Translations under genes and position numbers: made by a program | Part shown: positions 18,994 to 27,496 of the stretch, piece by piece | Layout: each line of letters opens with the position of its first letter | Position numbering within the stretch: the stretch's first letter is position 1 | The notes under the pieces: model-generated | Databases searched by the model: none | What the model saw: only the letters and a program-made list of their open reading frames with translations | What the model was told of the DNA's origin: nothing | NCBI RefSeq assembly: GCF_014698795.1 | Contig: NZ_JACJTR010000008.1 | Location: forward strand, 1 to 64,000 | From: Nostoc sp. FACHB-892 | Lineage (GTDB): Bacteria; Cyanobacteriota; Cyanobacteriia; Cyanobacteriales; Nostocaceae | Reading direction: 5' to 3' | Length of the DNA: 64,000 nt

Positions 18994-19014
18994 GGGCACA
19001 GCAATGCTGTGCCC
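18994..19014. repeat. REP-like GC-rich hairpin
   Basis: GGGCACAGC (18994-19002), loop AAT, GCTGTGCCC (19006-19014): a perfect 9-bp stem with a 3-nt loop, of the 'gggcacagcaatgctgtgccc' type scattered in Nostoc genomes. The remainder of 18827-19205 shows no gene. Confidence 0.6.
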
Positions 19015-19205
19015 CTACAGCATCGTCTATTTACGTAGTTTACCGCCGTAGGCATCACAGGATAATTAAGAAAAGCCTGAAAACTTCCTATTTGAGATAA
19101 TGCATATCACGATGCATTTGTACAGTGCGTAAGTTCTAATATTCTCCTTTTGATGAAAACTTATAGCTATCTTTATTCTCTACGACCCTACTCTTTCTCA
19201 AAGTT

Positions 19206-19934
19206 ATGACTGTAGTTTTACAAGTCGGGAACCGCACTATCACATCTGAAGAAATTGTCCCTTTACTAGCTAGTTATCAATTGCTGCCTCGGTTGTTATT
19301 TGAATTAATTATTGATGAAGCGATCGCTCCTTTTACCCATACGCTTGAGGAAGAAGAGAGTGCTTATGAGAAGTTTTGTCAAAAAAATCACTTGGATTCA
19401 AATAGAGAACTTCAGACTTGGCTAAAACGCAATGGCATGACAGCACAACAACTACAAACTTATGTTAGGCGATCGCTAAAAATTGAAAAATTTAAGCAGG
19501 CTACTTGGGGAAACCAACTGGAATCTTACTTCCGAAGTCGCCAGTCGGAGTTTGATCAGGTGCTTTTTTCTTTAATTCAGACTAATGATTTGGCTGCCCA
19601 AGAACTCTATTTTCGTATCCTAGAAAAAGAAGCAGATTTTGCTGAACTCGCCCGCAAGTACTCTCAAGATGCTAATGCGTCTAATGGCGGGTTAATCGGG
19701 CCAGTTTCTCTAAGTAATTGCCACCAAACGCTGGCAAAGATGCTATCTGTTAGCCAACCTGGTCAACTTTGGCCTCCCACTCGCTTAGGGGAATCGATGG
19801 TGATCCTCAGAATGGAAAAGTTGATTCCAGCGCAGTTAGATGATCTCATGCGCCAGCGACTTTTGAGTGAACTTTTCGCAGCTTGGTTACAAGAGCAGTT
19901 CAATCAAATAGGTGAAATAGGTATGCTGCCCTAG
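19206..19934 (+). CDS. Parvulin-type peptidylprolyl isomerase
   Basis: This is a 242-residue protein of SurA/parvulin architecture. An N-terminal helical chaperone-like part (about 1-110) is followed by a PPIC rotamase domain (about 110-215) with the family's FAELARKYSQDANASNGGLIGP and the closing QPGQLWPPTRLGESMVILRMEK. There is no signal peptide, so it is predicted to be cytoplasmic or exported by another route. As I recall, isomerases of this kind in Nostocales are often encoded next to type I secretion ABC transporters and RTX proteins. Here an RTX protein lies 2.5 kb upstream, but no transporter is in the window. It is convergent with ackA, separated by 16 bp. Confidence 0.8.
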   Translation: MTVVLQVGNRTITSEEIVPLLASYQLLPRLLFELIIDEAIAPFTHTLEEEESAYEKFCQKNHLDSNRELQTWLKRNGMTAQQLQTYVRRSLKIEKFKQATWGNQLESYFRSRQSEFDQVLFSLIQTNDLAAQELYFRILEKEADFAELARKYSQDANASNGGLIGPVSLSNCHQTLAKMLSVSQPGQLWPPTRLGESMVILRMEKLIPAQLDDLMRQRLLSELFAAWLQEQFNQIGEIGMLP

Positions 19935-19950
19935 TCAAACTATTTGTAGC

Positions 19951-21174
19951 TCAATAACTATTTTTTAATAATTGCCAACACTGCCCGGCGATCGCCCAAT
20001 CTTCTTGAGTATGGATAACTAATACTCGCACTGCTGAATCGGGTGTGGCAATATCCTCATCAACAGGCTGCTGTTGATTTCTCTCAATATCAAGTTTCAA
20101 TCCTAAAAAACCAAAGGCTTCACAGGCGGCTTGGCGAATTTCCGCAGAGTGTTCACCTACGCCTGCTGTGAACACCAAAGTATCTAACCCGCCCAAACTA
20201 CTAAGCATTGCACCGATACCAGAACGCAGGCGGTGTACGTAGATATCCCACGCTAGTTGAGCGCGGAAATTACCTTGAGCAATCGCTTCTCTTACCTCAC
20301 GCATATCGCTAGATACACCCGAAATTCCTTTTAATCCAGAGGCTTTATTTAATATATGATCCAACCTTTCGACGGAGTAATCACAGTACTGCAATAGGTA
20401 AATCAAAATTCCCGGATCAACTGAACCAGAACGATTACCCATCATCAATCCGTCTAGGGGTGTGAATCCCATTGTGGTATCAATGCTGCGACCGTTTTTA
20501 ATCGCCGCCAAAGAGCAGCCATTACCCAAATGACAAATAATTAACCGCTCAGGGGGAACATCTTGACCGAGAATTTGGGCAGCATGTTGAGAACAATATT
20601 GGTGACTGATACCGTGAAACCCATAGCGACGGATACCTTGTTCTACCCACTCATAGGGCCCGGGATAGATTGCTGCGGCATCGGGTAGAGTGGCATGAAA
20701 ACCAGTATCAAAGACTGCTACTTGAGTGACATCTTTTAAGATTTTTTCAATTGCTTCTATGCCTGATAAAGCGGCTGGATTATGTGCTGGAGCTAGGTTA
20801 GATAGACGAGCGATCGCCTTTTTAACATCCTCGGTAATTACCACACTATCTCGATAATCCTCTCCACCATGTACTATCCGATGCCCCACCACATCGATTT
20901 CTGACAACCGATCGATTACCTTGGTATCACCATCACTAAGTGTATTGAGTATATAAGAGAGGTGTGCCTGTGGAAAATCACCAGAAATTGATTTTTGCAG
21001 TGTTGCACCCGTACCAGTTTTCACATCAATTTCTGCCACACCCCGATCTTGAATCCAGTTGATTTTCCCTTCCCAAATGGGTTGGGCTGCTTGGGTAGGG
21101 AGAGCATTATCTGCAATCTCATACAGACAACTCTTTTGGCTGCTCGATCCGGCATTCAGCACCAATATCTTCAT
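19951..21174 (-). CDS. ackA: Acetate kinase
   Basis: This enzyme reversibly makes acetyl phosphate from acetate and ATP. The protein has 407 residues from the ATG at 21174. It starts MKILVLNAGSSSQK, the phosphate-1 motif at the usual position, so the in-frame extension to 21213 is rejected; that extension would also run through a hairpin. Other hallmarks are VGHRIVHGGEDY, the GFHGISHQY block, HLGNGCSLAAI (phosphate-2) and FTPLDGLMMGNRSGSVDPG. It is cytoplasmic. No pta is next to it. A terminator-like hairpin sits right before the start codon in the 5' untranslated region. Confidence 0.95.
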   Translation of the reverse strand: MKILVLNAGSSSQKSCLYEIADNALPTQAAQPIWEGKINWIQDRGVAEIDVKTGTGATLQKSISGDFPQAHLSYILNTLSDGDTKVIDRLSEIDVVGHRIVHGGEDYRDSVVITEDVKKAIARLSNLAPAHNPAALSGIEAIEKILKDVTQVAVFDTGFHATLPDAAAIYPGPYEWVEQGIRRYGFHGISHQYCSQHAAQILGQDVPPERLIICHLGNGCSLAAIKNGRSIDTTMGFTPLDGLMMGNRSGSVDPGILIYLLQYCDYSVERLDHILNKASGLKGISGVSSDMREVREAIAQGNFRAQLAWDIYVHRLRSGIGAMLSSLGGLDTLVFTAGVGEHSAEIRQAACEAFGFLGLKLDIERNQQQPVDEDIATPDSAVRVLVIHTQEDWAIAGQCWQLLKNSY

Positions 21175-21188
21175 ATAACAACATAAAA

Positions 21189-21210
21189 ACACGATCTCCT
21201 TTGATCGTGT
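21189..21210 (-). promoter_or_regulatory. Hairpin plus U-tract immediately upstream of ackA
   Basis: On the minus strand, ACACGATC (21210-21203), a 6-nt loop and GATCGTGT (21196-21189) are followed by TTTTT (21188-21184), only 9 nt before the ackA ATG. It has the form of an intrinsic terminator and occupies the place of the ribosome site. It is either the end of an upstream transcript or an attenuator for ackA. Confidence 0.5.
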
Positions 21211-21481
21211 CACTAAGTGTAACCTTATGCTTCTACCCTATAGGCATAATATCCAGCAAAGGTGTGTTTTTAGGGATAAAACTTGCTGAATGATTTTTCA
21301 AAGCGATAGCTCATAGATTTTCTATCTCTGTAGTAGCATCTTTAAAGCGAATCAAACTCTCATCTGCAAGATTTGTTGGAGTGGTTAATTGCCCGTATAA
21401 ATATTGATTTGTTATATTGTTTTTATTTAGTTGAACCATAATTTTTCTCCGATACTTCTGGTTTAATGTCCGAGGGAATTA

Positions 21482-21904
21482 TTATCGAGGCTTCCCACAG
21501 TTTTGCAAGTAGTTATCAAAGCGAACTTCTGCTGTTTCGAGTGAACCGTTTTCATTCAAATAACGTACTTTAAAATTAGTAACTACAACATCGCCCGAAT
21601 CATATCCAAGAATGCGATCAAGAAATTTTGTAGGAGGAACTTCATAAGGACCGCCGGGATTGACGGAACAGCATTCTGGATACAATCCTATATATTCATC
21701 GAAGCTTTTATACTTAATGTGCTTGGGATCTGGGAAGTTTTCTATCGGTAATGTATCCCGGCTATTTTGATAATCAAATACTGCTCTAATTTTTTCTTCG
21801 TTACTTAGGTAACGCATTTCTGCAAAACAGAAGCCAGAATAGTTTAAACCAAAATAAATAAAAAGAATTAGCAGCACGCCACCGACAAATAAAAACCTTT
21901 TCAA
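21482..21904 (-). CDS. Hypothetical membrane-anchored or secreted protein
   Basis: This is a 140-residue predicted protein starting with TTG at 21904. It has a basic KR n-region and a hydrophobic stretch (about 4-26, FLFVGGVLLILFIYFGLNYSG), acting as a signal peptide or anchor. The rest is polar with two cysteine sites (YPECCSVNPGG and a C-terminal NCGKPR). I recognise no family. It lies 9 bp after a 63-codon frame on the same strand. The intergenic stretch 21215-21481 shows nothing else. Confidence 0.5.
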   Translation of the reverse strand: MKRFLFVGGVLLILFIYFGLNYSGFCFAEMRYLSNEEKIRAVFDYQNSRDTLPIENFPDPKHIKYKSFDEYIGLYPECCSVNPGGPYEVPPTKFLDRILGYDSGDVVVTNFKVRYLNENGSLETAEVRFDNYLQNCGKPR

Positions 21905-21913
21905 GATCAGACC

Positions 21914-22105
21914 TCAATGCTTGTGAGCCTCAGTTATTTTCACTATTTTCGGTCGATGTATATAATTTTTTAGCGATTGATTTTTCCTCAATGTAAACGA
22001 CTCGTATTTATTACCTGTATAAACCCATTTGAAAATCTCACATCTGTAAATTTTCTTACTTACTTTATCCGAGTCATTTAAAACTCGTAATATCTTTTGT
22101 AACAT
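21914..22105 (-). CDS. Possible short hypothetical protein
   Basis: This is a 63-codon open frame rich in Lys, Ile and Asn, with an ATG start. It ends 9 bp before the next gene on the same strand. No family, signal or ribosome site is recognised. It may be a chance frame; it is listed because it sits in line with its neighbours. Confidence 0.2.
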   Translation of the reverse strand: MLQKILRVLNDSDKVSKKIYRCEIFKWVYTGNKYESFTLRKNQSLKNYIHRPKIVKITEAHKH

Positions 22106-22149
22106 CTCGCTGGGTTCTATCCATCAATGGAGCGATCGCACCCAAAAAA

Positions 22150-22482
22150 CTATTTAGAACCCTGCCATCGGTGTTGAATGAGAGCATTTTTCAAATCCCC
22201 AATTGCTGACTTCGACCATCCACTCAATGTGCCGAAGATAATTCGATTTTGTGGAAACCAAGTTGTTTCAAAAGATTCACCATCTTGGCTCTCAAACCGT
22301 AACCGCCAGAATGGATCGCTTGAATCTGCTAATCCATATTCGTCAAGCTTCTGCTCATCAAATTTCTCCCTAACGGGATGATTCACCTCTATGCAGTAGA
22401 CTTTCCACTTTGTTCGATGCACTTCACCCGACCAAAGTAACTGCTCAGGCAATGGGTCTTGTTTGAGGCTTTCAGCAACCAT
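22150..22482 (-). CDS. Hypothetical protein
   Basis: This is a 110-residue soluble protein with no signal peptide, rich in Trp (eight residues, for example QLLWSGEVHRTKWKVY, DPFWRLRF, TTWFPQ, HRWQGSK). The composition and even codon use argue for a genuine gene. I do not recognise a family. It lies 81 bp downstream of dnaE on the same strand, so read-through from dnaE is possible, though nothing suggests a replication role. Confidence 0.55.
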   Translation of the reverse strand: MVAESLKQDPLPEQLLWSGEVHRTKWKVYCIEVNHPVREKFDEQKLDEYGLADSSDPFWRLRFESQDGESFETTWFPQNRIIFGTLSGWSKSAIGDLKNALIQHRWQGSK

Positions 22483-22563
22483 AAAAATAAAAGTGTTTGC
22501 CTTGCAAATATGATCGCTACTAATTCAACAGCATAATCTCATACTACTAAAGTTTTATTCTAG

Positions 22564-25194
22564 CTAACTCGGCAAATTATCAACCCGCATTAAATCCAAT
22601 TCGCGTTCAAAAATTTCATCAATTGGCAACATTTGACCATCAACAGTCATAAATTTATGGTCTTTTGTTGCCCGAATTATTGAACCATCTTCCAAACAAT
22701 ACTCAAACACCTCTTGTTGTCCGCGATCGTGCCACTGTGCTACAGGTTGCGTGTAAATATTTCCATTATTATCAACGCTGTACACATTACATTCAATACG
22801 TTTTTCTACAATCTCTCCAATCAGCAGGAATCCATATTCTACTGTCAATATTTCCGTGTCATAGCTTAAACAATATTCAGCAAACTTCAACATTTGCTCA
22901 AATAATTCATCCGCAACTTTTTTCTGAACGCCATTTTTCGCTGCGCCATCCACGAATTTTTCGCGCTGTTTTTGCATCTCAGAAACTTTCTTCTTACCCA
23001 TGGCCCGGCGCAGCAAGTCAGCTTGTCCTAAGGAATATCCAGCCATATCCTGAGCAATTTTCATGATTTGCTCTTGATAGACCATAATTCCATAAGTTTC
23101 GTCTAATATCGTTTCCAGAATGGTGTGTTGATAATCAATCTTTTCTCGACCATGTTTGCGGTTAATAAACTTAGGAATCAATCCTGCATCTAATGGCCCA
23201 GGTCGATAAAGTGCCAAAATTGAAGAAATATCTTCTATATTAGAAGGTTTCAAATCTCGCACTATCTGACGCATACCAGAGGATTCTAATTGAAATATCC
23301 CTTCTAACTCACCTGCTTCTAATAGTTCATAAGTTTTTTGTACATCTTTTGGTAGAGTACTATGTTCACCTTTAGCTAATATCTTCTGTGCTTTTCTTTC
23401 TTGATGGGTAATTTCATCAGGGTCAACACGATATCCTTTAGTTTCTTGAATTAAATCAAGGGTTTTTTGAATCAGTGTCAGGTTCCGCAAACCCAGAAAA
23501 TCCATTTTCAACAAACCCATTGATTCCAAGTCTTCCATGAAATACTGGGTTATCACAGAACCGTCATTATTCTTCTGTAGCGGCACAATTTCATCAAGTG
23601 GATCGGCAGAAATTACTACACCTGCTGCATGAACACCAAAAGTTTTATTAGTTCCTTCAATTCGCATCGCCATGTCAAGCCAATGGCGAACATGGGGTTC
23701 TTTATCATATTTCTGTTTAAACTCTGGTTCTGGGGTTTGATCGGAAACCATCACCTTGAGTTTCGTTGGTTTACCCCGCACCACAGGAATTAATTTCGCC
23801 ATTTTATCAGCTTCCCCATAAGGAATGTTCAATACTCTGGCGACATCTTTCAAAACTGCTTTAGATGTTAGGCGGTTAAAAGTAATAATTTGGGCAACTC
23901 TATCTGCACCATATTTCTCAGTTACATAATCAATAACTTTATCCCGTTGTTCAATACAGAAATCCGTATCAATATCAGGCATGGATTTCCGTTCTGGGTT
24001 CAGAAAACGTTCAAATAGTAACCCATGATGTACAGGGTCAATATTAGTAATTCGCATTGCATAGGCAACTAATGAACCAGCCGCCGAACCTCGACCAGGT
24101 CCCACAGGAATGTTATTATCCCTAGCAAACTTGATGTAATCCCAAACAACTAAAAAATATTTGGAAAAACCCATTTGTTGAATCATTTTTAGTTCGTATT
24201 CCAATCTTTCTTTATAGACGGAATCGACTTCTTGGCGAGATTTGCGATTTAAGCGTTCTAAAAGTCCACTCCATGCAACATCTTCGGCGTAAGTGTCAGC
24301 AGTATGACCAGAGGGAATTGGAGGTGTAGGAATCTGAGGCTCACCCATAATATGGTAAGGCTCGACTTTATCAGCAACTTCCTCCGTGGTAGCGATCGCT
24401 TCGCTGATCACATCATCCGGCAAATGGTCACGAAATAGCTGCTGCATCTCCTCACCAGATTTGAGATATTCTGTGCCACTATAACGCATTCGCTTATCTT
24501 CAATAATTAGCTTGCCAGTTTGAATACATAGCAAAGCGTCGTGGGCTTCAACGTCAAAACAAGAAATAAAATGAGAATCATTAGTCGCAACAATTTTAAT
24601 GCCAAGCTCGCGCGCAATTTTGACGATTTCAACATTAACAATTCGGTCTTCTTGGGAGCCGTGGTCTTGAATTTCTAAATAATAGTCATCACCAAATACG
24701 TCTTTATACCACTGAGCAACTTTCCGGGCTGCATCTGGTCTATTACTGAGAATCGCTTGGGGAATTTCTCCACCCAAACAAGCACTGGTGACAATCAAGC
24801 CTTCATGATATTGTTTTAGTAAATCTTTATTAATACAAGGACGAGAAAAAATTCCTTTGCCTTGAACACCTTTGAGGTGAGAAATTGTAGTTAATTTGAC
24901 TAAATTTTTGTAACCTTTGGTATTTTTAGCTAAAACAACTTGATGATATTTGGGACGGCGTTCTTGTTTCTCAATATCGCCGTTAATTATATACATTTCA
25001 TTGCCGATAATCGGCTTAATATTTTGACTACGGCAGATTTTGATTAGTTCAACGGCTCCATACATGACACCATGATCGGTAAGGGCGATCGCTTTCATAC
25101 CCAGTGCGATCGCTTGATTTACCAACTCTGGTAGCTGACTTGCCCCATCGAGTAGACTATAGTCACTGTGAATATGTAAAGGTACAAAGGACAT
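22564..25194 (-). CDS. dnaE-N: DNA polymerase III alpha subunit, N-terminal half with split intein N-part
   Basis: This is the replicative DNA polymerase, encoded in two pieces as in other cyanobacteria with the DnaE split intein. The extein part is about 774 residues. The PHP domain starts [17 protein letters not shown]. The polymerase core includes [15 protein letters not shown] and the catalytic aspartates in [12 protein letters not shown] (about residue 400). It ends LKFAEY, after which the 102-residue intein N-part begins with Cys. The product must join a separately encoded DnaE-C by protein trans-splicing. The ATG at 25194 ([10 protein letters not shown]) has GGAG at suitable spacing; the longer TTG start is rejected. 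The C-half gene is not in this window. Confidence 0.97.
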   Translation of the reverse strand: MSFVPLHIHSDYSLLDGASQLPELVNQAIALGMKAIALTDHGVMYGAVELIKICRSQNIKPIIGNEMYIINGDIEKQERRPKYHQVVLAKNTKGYKNLVKLTTISHLKGVQGKGIFSRPCINKDLLKQYHEGLIVTSACLGGEIPQAILSNRPDAARKVAQWYKDVFGDDYYLEIQDHGSQEDRIVNVEIVKIARELGIKIVATNDSHFISCFDVEAHDALLCIQTGKLIIEDKRMRYSGTEYLKSGEEMQQLFRDHLPDDVISEAIATTEEVADKVEPYHIMGEPQIPTPPIPSGHTADTYAEDVAWSGLLERLNRKSRQEVDSVYKERLEYELKMIQQMGFSKYFLVVWDYIKFARDNNIPVGPGRGSAAGSLVAYAMRITNIDPVHHGLLFERFLNPERKSMPDIDTDFCIEQRDKVIDYVTEKYGADRVAQIITFNRLTSKAVLKDVARVLNIPYGEADKMAKLIPVVRGKPTKLKVMVSDQTPEPEFKQKYDKEPHVRHWLDMAMRIEGTNKTFGVHAAGVVISADPLDEIVPLQKNNDGSVITQYFMEDLESMGLLKMDFLGLRNLTLIQKTLDLIQETKGYRVDPDEITHQERKAQKILAKGEHSTLPKDVQKTYELLEAGELEGIFQLESSGMRQIVRDLKPSNIEDISSILALYRPGPLDAGLIPKFINRKHGREKIDYQHTILETILDETYGIMVYQEQIMKIAQDMAGYSLGQADLLRRAMGKKKVSEMQKQREKFVDGAAKNGVQKKVADELFEQMLKFAEYCLSYDTEILTVEYGFLLIGEIVEKRIECNVYSVDNNGNIYTQPVAQWHDRGQQEVFEYCLEDGSIIRATKDHKFMTVDGQMLPIDEIFERELDLMRVDNLPS
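22567..22872 (-). other. DnaE split intein, N-terminal fragment (102 residues)
   Basis: The coding segment starts at the Cys codon (22872-22870, [14 protein letters not shown]) and runs to the stop. It has the splicing block A Cys1, block B with TxxH (ATKDHKF, about residues 69-74), and ends [10 protein letters not shown]. It is very close to the Nostoc punctiforme DnaE intein as remembered, with differences such as FLLIGEI in place of LLPIGKI. Confidence 0.95.
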
Positions 25195-25511
25195 AAGCAT
25201 CTCCAACCACAAGCCAAGATATCTCTAGGGGCCTACCTTGTGGTATACCCTTTCAAGCCTGATTTTGCAAAGCAACGGAATATTACATTAGCAGTTTTTA
25301 CCTAAAATTAAAGCTGTTCTTTTTTTGAAATTGCCACTGTCATCAATATTGTTTTAATAGTTACAGCAGTTAATCAGCATCTAACTAATGAGTGAAATAG
25401 AGACTACTTCTTTGCCTGAAACCAAAGCTAGCTCTTGGTGGCAGTGTACCCTCCTGAGCAAAGAGGCAGAGGGGAACGAGGCTATTAGCTGGGGGAGCAA
25501 GCCCTTCCCCT

Positions 25512-26065
25512 GTGCGACAAGCGTTGCGTACAGTTGCTATGCAAGGATTTGCACCGTTTAAATCTTTGGATGCATTTATCGTGGCGGTGCTGTTAGCAAT
25601 GGCATTACAGGCGTGCTACTACCTCACCAGAGTAAAATTTGGTTCTTGGGTACACCCGCTAAAATTGTTCGCTGGCGGTTCTGATGCCTTTTTGACACCT
25701 TTTTCAACTTCTTCTTGTGCGGCGGCAATGCCCATAACCTTTGAAGTTTTGGAAAAAAAGTTGGTTTAAGGGAATCTTCTGTTGCCTTGGGGGTATTAGT
25801 AGGAGCAAATTTCAATATTGAAGCAATGTCTGCGTTGTATATTTCTCAATTGATTGAGCGACATCTGAGCCTAGAACAGCAGTTAATTGTCATCCTTACC
25901 TCGATTTTTGCATCTGTAGGTGCAACGAATATTCCCAATGCTGGGCTGGTAACAATGACACTGGTGTTCACTTCTGTAGGTTTACCTACCCAGTACATTG
26001 CTTTGCTAGTCACCATAGACTGGTTTTTGGATCGCTGCCGCACTGCAATTAATGTAATGTTATAG
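25512..26065 (+). pseudogene. Frameshifted, truncated DAACS-family dicarboxylate/amino acid symporter
   Basis: Two frames together read as the C-terminal half of a GltP/DctA-type sodium- or proton-coupled carrier. The first (25512-25769) has AFLTPFSTSSCAAAMPITFE, the serine-rich hairpin motif. The second (25771-26065) continues GLRESSVALGVLVGANFN and has NIPNAGLVTMTLVFTSVGLP and DWFLDRCRTAINV, the substrate-binding end. A single-base loss near 25760-25770 breaks the frame. Intact members have about 420 residues, so the N-terminal half is also missing. The region 25213-25511 holds only a few possibly related remnants. Confidence 0.85.
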
Positions 26066-26100
26066 GAGATATAACTGTCAGTGCTTTACTTGACGGCAAA

Positions 26101-26125
26101 AAGCCTCGTTCTGTAGACGAGGCTT
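26101..26125 (-). terminator. Intrinsic terminator
   Basis: AAGCCTCGT (26101-26109), a 7-nt loop and ACGAGGCTT (26117-26125) form a perfect 9-bp stem. On the minus strand it is followed by TTTTT, so it ends the small gene at 26327-26148, 22 nt before it. On the plus strand a weaker AGTTTT follows, which could serve the symporter pseudogene. Confidence 0.75.
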
Positions 26126-26147
26126 AGTTTTAGGGCTTTTCAGGTAC

Positions 26148-26327
26148 TTAATGCTGTTGAGGCCCTTTGGCATCACATTCTTTAGCCCAGCAACGTTCTA
26201 GAAGTCGAAGACGCCAGATCAATGCAAAGCGTTGGGGATTCAATACTAATTTAGTATCCTGACTAAATAAAGGCTGGTTTAGATACTGCCAAAGAGGAAA
26301 TTGAATTTTGGTGTGTTTTGGAGCCAT
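26148..26327 (-). CDS. Small conserved-looking protein (59 residues)
   Basis: The 59-residue frame runs from the ATG at 26327: APKHTKIQFPLWQYLNQPLF, then LVLNPQRFALIWRLRLLERC, ending AKGPQQH. It is basic and aromatic-rich, without signal peptide or membrane segment. It is supported by coding-like composition, a TATAAT about 12-17 nt upstream of the ATG and an intrinsic terminator 22 nt past the stop. I recall similar unnamed small proteins in Nostoc but cannot name a family. The nearby gap 26328-26835 holds no other gene. Confidence 0.55.
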   Translation of the reverse strand: MAPKHTKIQFPLWQYLNQPLFSQDTKLVLNPQRFALIWRLRLLERCWAKECDAKGPQQH

Positions 26328-26835
26328 AAGAACAACAAATATTATAAAAGTTTAGCGGCCATAGTTGGCATTTTGTTTAACAAGTGCCATACTGTTTTTC
26401 TAGTTAAAGGCTACACTGCGTTTTTGCAATTGTCTTGGTGGCAATTGCGGAATTTCAGTAAGTGAATTTATCTTGTTTCCGCTTTAATACTGAAATCGCA
26501 CACAGCATTTTTCTGATTTCGCATTCTGTGACAAGTCATACTATTTCACAACATTTCTAGTATAGATACGTTGGTAAAAGCATATAAATCTATAACCCTA
26601 CAGTCAATTTATTTGTTACAAAGATTTTTGGAAGCAATGGCATTGCTATCCAGAATTTTAACTAGGTAGCCTGTTAGAAAACCGAGTAGTGTGGCGTTGA
26701 GGTGTCGAATTATAGCTTATAAAAAACTTGTAATTTCTGTTACTAACTGTGAATCTATAATCAATTTGATCATAAGGCTGGTTCTATAGTAATTATTAGT
26801 TTTTAAAAGGAGCAATGTCTTGCTCCCCTTAATAT

Positions 26836-27132
26836 TTAGACAATAGTAAAATTAGCGGCAGTGAGTGTTGTGGTACTAATGCCAGTCAGCGTTGCCAAGA
26901 TTTCATCAGTAGCAGCCACTATGATGTTGTTACCAGTGACACAGCCGCCATTTGCCCGATGCTCCCGCCAGCCTTCTGCCACATCTGACTGGCTGACGGC
27001 AGTGACGTATTTAGGTTTTCCTTGCTGCATTGCCAACCCATTCAGGTGACATCTATCTTCTGCCGCCGGCTTGCTGATAAAGGTTGGCTGCCATAAAGGA
27101 ACAAAACTGTGGGTTTCGCTGACTGTTCCCAA
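26836..27132 (-). pseudogene. Chimeric fragment: TIGR03032-like piece joined to an RTX-type C-terminal tail
   Basis: The first 65 residues (VPLWQPTFISKPAAEDRCHLNGLAM, then KPKYVTAVSQSDVAEGWREHRANGGCV) match a central part of the TIGR03032 family (about 330 residues when intact). The last 30 residues (DEILATLTGISTTTLTAANFTIV) instead look like the C-terminal export tail of Nostoc RTX proteins. Both parents are truncated and no ribosome site is seen, so it is probably a recombination relic. The TIGR03032 call is by recognition. The gap 27133-27389 shows no gene. Confidence 0.55.
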
Positions 27133-27389
27133 ACAGCTAAATAAGTCCCTTTAAACAATAGATAGCTTTGTAGTGCAAAAGTATATTGTATGTAATCTAA
27201 AATTTAAAAACCCTCAACATTTGTTTAACGATAGATAATCTAGTAGATAACTAAAATTTACTTGGGTGTACTAAAGTTGCAAAGATTTTTGGAAATGCTA
27301 TAAGTAAGTTCGTAGTAAAAACTTTAGTCGTTGTTACAAACCCTCAAAACTAACTTGACAAAGTAGTAATCTGCATATCTACAAAAAAA

Positions 27390-27413
27390 TGGGACGGCAA
27401 GATGCCTATCCCA
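27390..27413 (-). terminator. Terminator of the flv operon
   Basis: On the minus strand TGGGATAGGCATCTTGCCGTCCCA (27413-27390; arms TGGGA.AGGC and GCCGTCCCA with small mismatches) is followed by TTTTTTT (27389-27383). It lies 83 bp after the flv1 stop codon. Confidence 0.65.
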
Positions 27414-27496
27414 CAAGAAAAAAGAGAATTTTTGTTATAAAACGCTTTGGCTATATTTGAGCTAAAGCGGTTTCGTTAGGTTAAGTTTCTCACTAT

